Shown: positions 60,634 to 64,000 of the stretch, piece by piece
Position numbering within the stretch: the first letter of the stretch is position 1
Layout of the letters: each line of letters starts with the position of its first letter
Assembly (NCBI GenBank): GCA_964608025.1
Contig: CAZSLO010000023.1
Location: 201,673 to 265,672, forward strand
DNA from: CAZSLO01 sp964608025
GTDB lineage: Bacteria; Chloroflexota; Dehalococcoidia; Lucifugimonadales; CAJWER01
Length of the DNA stretch: 64,000 nt
Direction of reading: 5' to 3'
Notes under the pieces: generated by a model
What the model was told of the DNA's origin: nothing
Databases searched by the model: none
Seen by the model: only the letters and a program-made list of their open reading frames with translations
Translations under genes and position numbers: made by a program

Positions 60634-63600
60634 ATGTTTAATCCTGTTAATTCAAAGATGGACTTTCCTTCGATGGAAGAAGATATTCTCCGTTGGTGGG
60701 GAGAGGCCGGCGTGCTAGAGAAATATCTCCATAGGAACAAGAGTGCGAGCAAGAGGTTTTCTTTTATAGACGGTCCTATAACAGCGAATAATCCTATGGG
60801 GGTACATCATGCATGGGGACGCACTTACAAGGATTTGTTTCAGCGATACAAGACTATGCAGGGTTTTCGCCAACGATATCAAAATGGCTTCGATTGTCAG
60901 GGACTTTGGGTGGAAGTGGAGGTCGAGAAAGAACTAGGTCTTGGATCGAAACGTGACATCGAGGAATTCGGGATCGAAAAATTTGTCGAGTTGTGTAAAG
61001 AGCGTGTCAGAAAGTATGCCGCTGTCCAGACCGACCAATCAATTCGATTAGGGTACTGGATGGATTGGGATAATTCATACTTCACGATGTCGGATGAAAA
61101 TAACTATACAATCTGGCATTTTCTCAAGATATGTCACGAACGCGGGTTGATATATCAAGGAACTGACGTTATGCCTTGGTGCCCCCGGTGTGGTACAGGG
61201 CTTTCCCAGCAAGAGGTAGTGACAGAGGGATACAGGGAGATAGTTCACCCCGGTTTATACGTAAAATTCCCGCTCGTTGACCGCGATGAAGAAGCACTAT
61301 TGGTGTGGACTACTACGCCCTGGACACTGACTAGTAACACTGCTGCCTATGTGCACCCTGAATTAATCTACGTGAAAATCCGCACTGAAGATAGGGAAAT
61401 TTTGTACCTGCTCAAGAGTAGATTATCCGAAGTTAAGAAAGGGTATGAAATTATAGAGGAAATGCCCGGGACTTCATTAGATGGCTTTCGATATCATGGG
61501 CCATTTGATGAATTGACTCGACAGCAGGAAATAGATCATCGGGTGGTCTTATGGGATGAGGTAAGCGAAGCTGAAGGGACTGGAATTGTCCACACTGCTC
61601 CTGGCGCAGGTGCTGAAGACTTCAAGATTAGTAAGGAACGAGATCTCGATGTAATCGCCCCACTTGATGAATTTGGGATATTTGTCGAAGGCTTCGATTG
61701 GCTTACAGGAATGAGCGTTTTCGATGTTAACGATGATATCTATCAGAATCTTAAAGACAAGGGTATTTTTTTCAGGAAAGAAGACTATTCTCACCGATAT
61801 CCTGTTTGCTGGCGGTGTGATACGGAATTAGTCTTTCGCCTAGTTGACGAGTGGTTTATCTCGATGGATGGCCTGCGGGACAAGATAGCCGAAATTGCAC
61901 GCCGAGTTAATTGGATACCGGAATTCGGGCTTCAGCGTGAGCTCGATTGGTTACGGAACATGGATGACTGGATGATATCGAAGAAGCGCTTCTGGGGCCT
62001 AGCGCTCCCCATATACAAGTGTGATTGTGGATATGTTGATGTCATTGGTAGCGAGACGGAATTGGAAGCCCGTGCTGTAGAAGGATGGAAAAATTTCCAA
62101 GGTAAATCACCCCATCGGCCTTGGATTGACGATGTGAAAATCGAGTGTGTGGAGTGCTCTTCGATAGTCTCTCGAATTAAAGACGTGGGGAACGTATGGC
62201 TCGATGCTGGTATTGTTCCGTACTCAACCATCGGATATAGGAATAATCGAGAATTTTGGAATGAATGGTTCCCTGCTGACTGGATCTCTGAAAGCTTTCC
62301 AGGACAATTTCGAGGATGGTTTTACTCGTTACTTGTGATGAGTACTGTGCTTGAAGAAACGGAGCCTTTCCGGAATTTATATAGCTATGCAACGATGCGT
62401 GATGAGAAGGGCGACGAGATGCACAAGAGTAAGGGTAATGCTATTTGGTTCGAGGAGGGAGCAGAAAAGATGGGGGTCGATTCTATGCGCTGGCTCTACG
62501 CTCGACAGAACCCGGCATCCAACCTAAGCTTTGGGTTTGGCACAGCGGATGATGTGAGGAGGCGATTTATAATACCGCTGTGGAACGTATATTCATTTTT
62601 CGTGACCTACGCAAATATTGATGGATATGATTCCTCTGCAGTGACACCAGCAGCCAAGGATAGGCCTGAACTAGACCGGTGGATTCTCTCAGAACTCCAT
62701 AGCCTCACTAAGTTGATGACTGAGACATTGGACCGTTATGAACCAGAACCAGCAGCTATTGGAATGGAGGCCTTTGTAGAGGATCTGTCTAATTGGTACG
62801 TGCGTCGGAGCCGACGGCGGTTTTGGAAGAGCGAGACGGATGCGGATAAGATAGCGGCCTACTCCACCCTCTATGAATGTTTGCTTACTGTCACAAAGCT
62901 ACTCGCACCCTTTGTTCCTTTTGTTACAGAGAGCATATACCAGAATCTGGCAGATCTTAGGAATCGTTCCGGAGAAAGTGTTCATTTAGAATCATACCCA
63001 ATTGCAGATGAATCACTAATCGATCCGGGACTTTCAACTGCCACAAGGCTCGCAATGCGCTTGTCGAGTCTTGGTCGTGCGGCTAGAAGTCAGGCTGGTA
63101 TAAAAGTTCGGCAGCCGGTGGGTCAGGCACTGATTAAATTGCGTTCTTCCTCGGAAGGTTCCAGCCTAGACCACGTTGCTTCACAGGTAAGAGAAGAACT
63201 CAACATCAAGGAACTAAATATTATTGATGATGAAAGTCAAGTATCACGTTTTGACTTGAAAGCAGACATGTCGAAGATTGGCCCCAAGTATGGAGCGCAA
63301 ACGAGAGAGGTGCTAGCTGCACTATCAAAGGCAGACCCAATGGAAGTGGCGAGCCTCGTACTTTCAGATAAGCCGGTGATTGTTGAAGAATTCGTGCTCA
63401 ACCCCGACGAGGTAATTGTTACGAGCAGTGCGATTGCGGGCTACTCGGTTGCTTCGGAGGGAGGATATATGGTGGCAGTTCCTACAGAGATCAGTAGTGA
63501 ATTGATACTTGAGGGTCATGCGAGGGAACTTGTACACATTATCCAGAACATGCGGCGCTCTGCTGATTTTAACATCTCTGATAGGATTTTGACCTATTAC

Positions 63601-63765
63601 CAAGGAGATACACAACTTGATAATGTGATTCTAGAGTACGGTGACTATATACGCCAAGAAACGTTGTCTGATGATGTCAGGCGCGAGAAGTTACCAGGGG
63701 GAGCACACATTGAAGATCACAATATTAATGGAATTGACGCTCGTTTAGGGGTTGTCAGACTATAG
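60634..63765 (+). CDS. ileS: Isoleucyl-tRNA synthetase
   Basis: 1043 residues, class Ia synthetase of the long (eukaryote/archaeal-like) type. The Rossmann catalytic core carries the HIGH-equivalent GVHHAWGR (56-63) and the KMSKS-equivalent EMHKSKGN (about 592-599). A CP1 editing insert (about 190-400) includes WTTTPWTLTSNTAAY. The anticodon-binding helical domain is near 690-830, and the C-terminal domain follows. It charges tRNA(Ile) and edits Val. AAGGAG precedes the ATG. Expression is under the upstream T-box. Both signature motifs differ from textbook forms. Confidence 0.96.
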   Translation: MFNPVNSKMDFPSMEEDILRWWGEAGVLEKYLHRNKSASKRFSFIDGPITANNPMGVHHAWGRTYKDLFQRYKTMQGFRQRYQNGFDCQGLWVEVEVEKELGLGSKRDIEEFGIEKFVELCKERVRKYAAVQTDQSIRLGYWMDWDNSYFTMSDENNYTIWHFLKICHERGLIYQGTDVMPWCPRCGTGLSQQEVVTEGYREIVHPGLYVKFPLVDRDEEALLVWTTTPWTLTSNTAAYVHPELIYVKIRTEDREILYLLKSRLSEVKKGYEIIEEMPGTSLDGFRYHGPFDELTRQQEIDHRVVLWDEVSEAEGTGIVHTAPGAGAEDFKISKERDLDVIAPLDEFGIFVEGFDWLTGMSVFDVNDDIYQNLKDKGIFFRKEDYSHRYPVCWRCDTELVFRLVDEWFISMDGLRDKIAEIARRVNWIPEFGLQRELDWLRNMDDWMISKKRFWGLALPIYKCDCGYVDVIGSETELEARAVEGWKNFQGKSPHRPWIDDVKIECVECSSIVSRIKDVGNVWLDAGIVPYSTIGYRNNREFWNEWFPADWISESFPGQFRGWFYSLLVMSTVLEETEPFRNLYSYATMRDEKGDEMHKSKGNAIWFEEGAEKMGVDSMRWLYARQNPASNLSFGFGTADDVRRRFIIPLWNVYSFFVTYANIDGYDSSAVTPAAKDRPELDRWILSELHSLTKLMTETLDRYEPEPAAIGMEAFVEDLSNWYVRRSRRRFWKSETDADKIAAYSTLYECLLTVTKLLAPFVPFVTESIYQNLADLRNRSGESVHLESYPIADESLIDPGLSTATRLAMRLSSLGRAARSQAGIKVRQPVGQALIKLRSSSEGSSLDHVASQVREELNIKELNIIDDESQVSRFDLKADMSKIGPKYGAQTREVLAALSKADPMEVASLVLSDKPVIVEEFVLNPDEVIVTSSAIAGYSVASEGGYMVAVPTEISSELILEGHARELVHIIQNMRRSADFNISDRILTYYQGDTQLDNVILEYGDYIRQETLSDDVRREKLPGGAHIEDHNINGIDARLGVVRL

Positions 63766-63804
63766 CTTGGATAGCTGGGGTCGGCTATTTATCAGATCAT
63801 TTGC

Positions 63805-64000
63805 CTATGAAGTACGTTCGGACAGTTTGACTGTGGTTTTTCTTACCTCTATACCGCGCACATACTCGATGATTACTTCATCACCAACTTTATAGGACCA
63901 AAGTAGGCTTAGAAATGTGGCCAAGTCAGGAGTTGGTAGAGAATCTATCTTGGTTATGACATCACCAACTTGTATACCACCTAGAAATGCGGGACCATTT
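63805..64000 (-). CDS. PDZ domain of a probable HtrA/DegP-type serine protease (partial)
   Basis: The last 65 codons of a minus-strand gene whose start lies beyond the right edge; the stop TAG is at 63805-63807. The visible chain, GPAFLGGIQVGDVITKID, then LATFLSLLWSYKVGDEV and IEYVRGIEVRKTTVKL, is the second half of a PDZ domain as found at the C-terminus of trypsin-like DegP/HtrA proteases. The protease domain itself is outside, so a PDZ-containing S41 or site-2-like protease cannot be excluded. Converges with ileS. Confidence 0.72.
   Translation of the reverse strand, partial: NGPAFLGGIQVGDVITKIDSLPTPDLATFLSLLWSYKVGDEVIIEYVRGIEVRKTTVKLSERTS

Noticed and set aside
1..64000. CRISPR arrays, insertion sequences, prophage or integron elements
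   Set aside because: No regularly spaced direct repeats, transposase or integrase genes, or attC-like sites were found on reading either strand.

Overview
The window reads as chromosome of a free-living bacterium, most likely a Chloroflexota (Dehalococcoidia, SAR202-like) lineage. That placement is inference. It rests on the mid-40s percent G+C judged by eye, an HspR-controlled DnaK operon, a DUF1461 membrane protein, F420-linked NADP reductase (NpdG), the FMN/F420 luciferase-like oxidoreductase family, tiny zinc-ribbon proteins and scattered catabolic genes (amidohydrolase, amidase, Gfo/Idh, Ldh-type, 2-hydroxyacid dehydrogenase). No 16S rRNA, tRNA gene, insertion sequence, prophage or CRISPR array is visible.

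Layout. 1-1.2 kb: two tandem amidohydrolase-superfamily genes, the second with an eroded metal site. 1.3-10.2 kb: DUF1461 membrane protein, mazG, an inositol-phosphatase family gene, an EF-G-like GTPase, microproteins, npdG, a membrane-anchored metallopeptidase and a histone-deacetylase-like hydrolase. 10.4-13.5 kb: hspR-grpE-dnaK heat-shock operon with a consensus promoter and a candidate HAIR operator. 13.6-28.5 kb: housekeeping genes (a sulfite-oxidase-type molybdoenzyme, sthA, thiL, recA, CorC-type protein, tilS, nicotinate phosphoribosyltransferase, M16 peptidase) mixed with orphan genes. 28.5-28.9 kb: an unusual hairpin-rich non-coding stretch in front of gyrA. 31.5-35.2 kb: Ldh-type dehydrogenase, M28 lipoprotein peptidase and an SDR.

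35.2-43.2 kb: the most interesting block, one minus-strand run that encodes a nearly complete corrinoid methyl-transfer system. It holds a PF13769 'virulence factor' protein, a homocysteine S-methyltransferase-type protein, an unknown 223-aa protein, an MtaA/CmuA-type (UroD-fold) methyltransferase, a methyl-tetrahydrofolate:corrinoid methyltransferase, a corrinoid protein, a Cys-rich small protein, an RACo-type ferredoxin/ASKHA reactivase and a 2-hydroxyacid dehydrogenase. No MttB/MtmB-type substrate methyltransferase is present, so the methyl donor is unknown. The logical flow is donor to corrinoid protein to tetrahydrofolate (and/or homocysteine), with RACo re-reducing inactive cob(II)alamin.

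43.3-60 kb: amidase, menaquinone methyltransferase, bifunctional NAD(P)HX repair enzyme, Gfo/Idh oxidoreductase, gamma-glutamyltransferase, TlpA-like and TolB-like lipoproteins, proB-proA plus a small unknown, an RNB exonuclease, a luciferase-like oxidoreductase and an M42-type aminopeptidase. 60.1-63.8 kb: an isoleucine T-box riboswitch with intrinsic terminator, then ileS. The window closes inside the PDZ domain of a probable HtrA-type protease.

A recurring feature is promoters whose -10 box lies only 6-9 bases before the start codon (suhB-like, thiL, M16 peptidase, the degenerate amidotransferase, amidase). This suggests that leaderless mRNAs are common in this genome.
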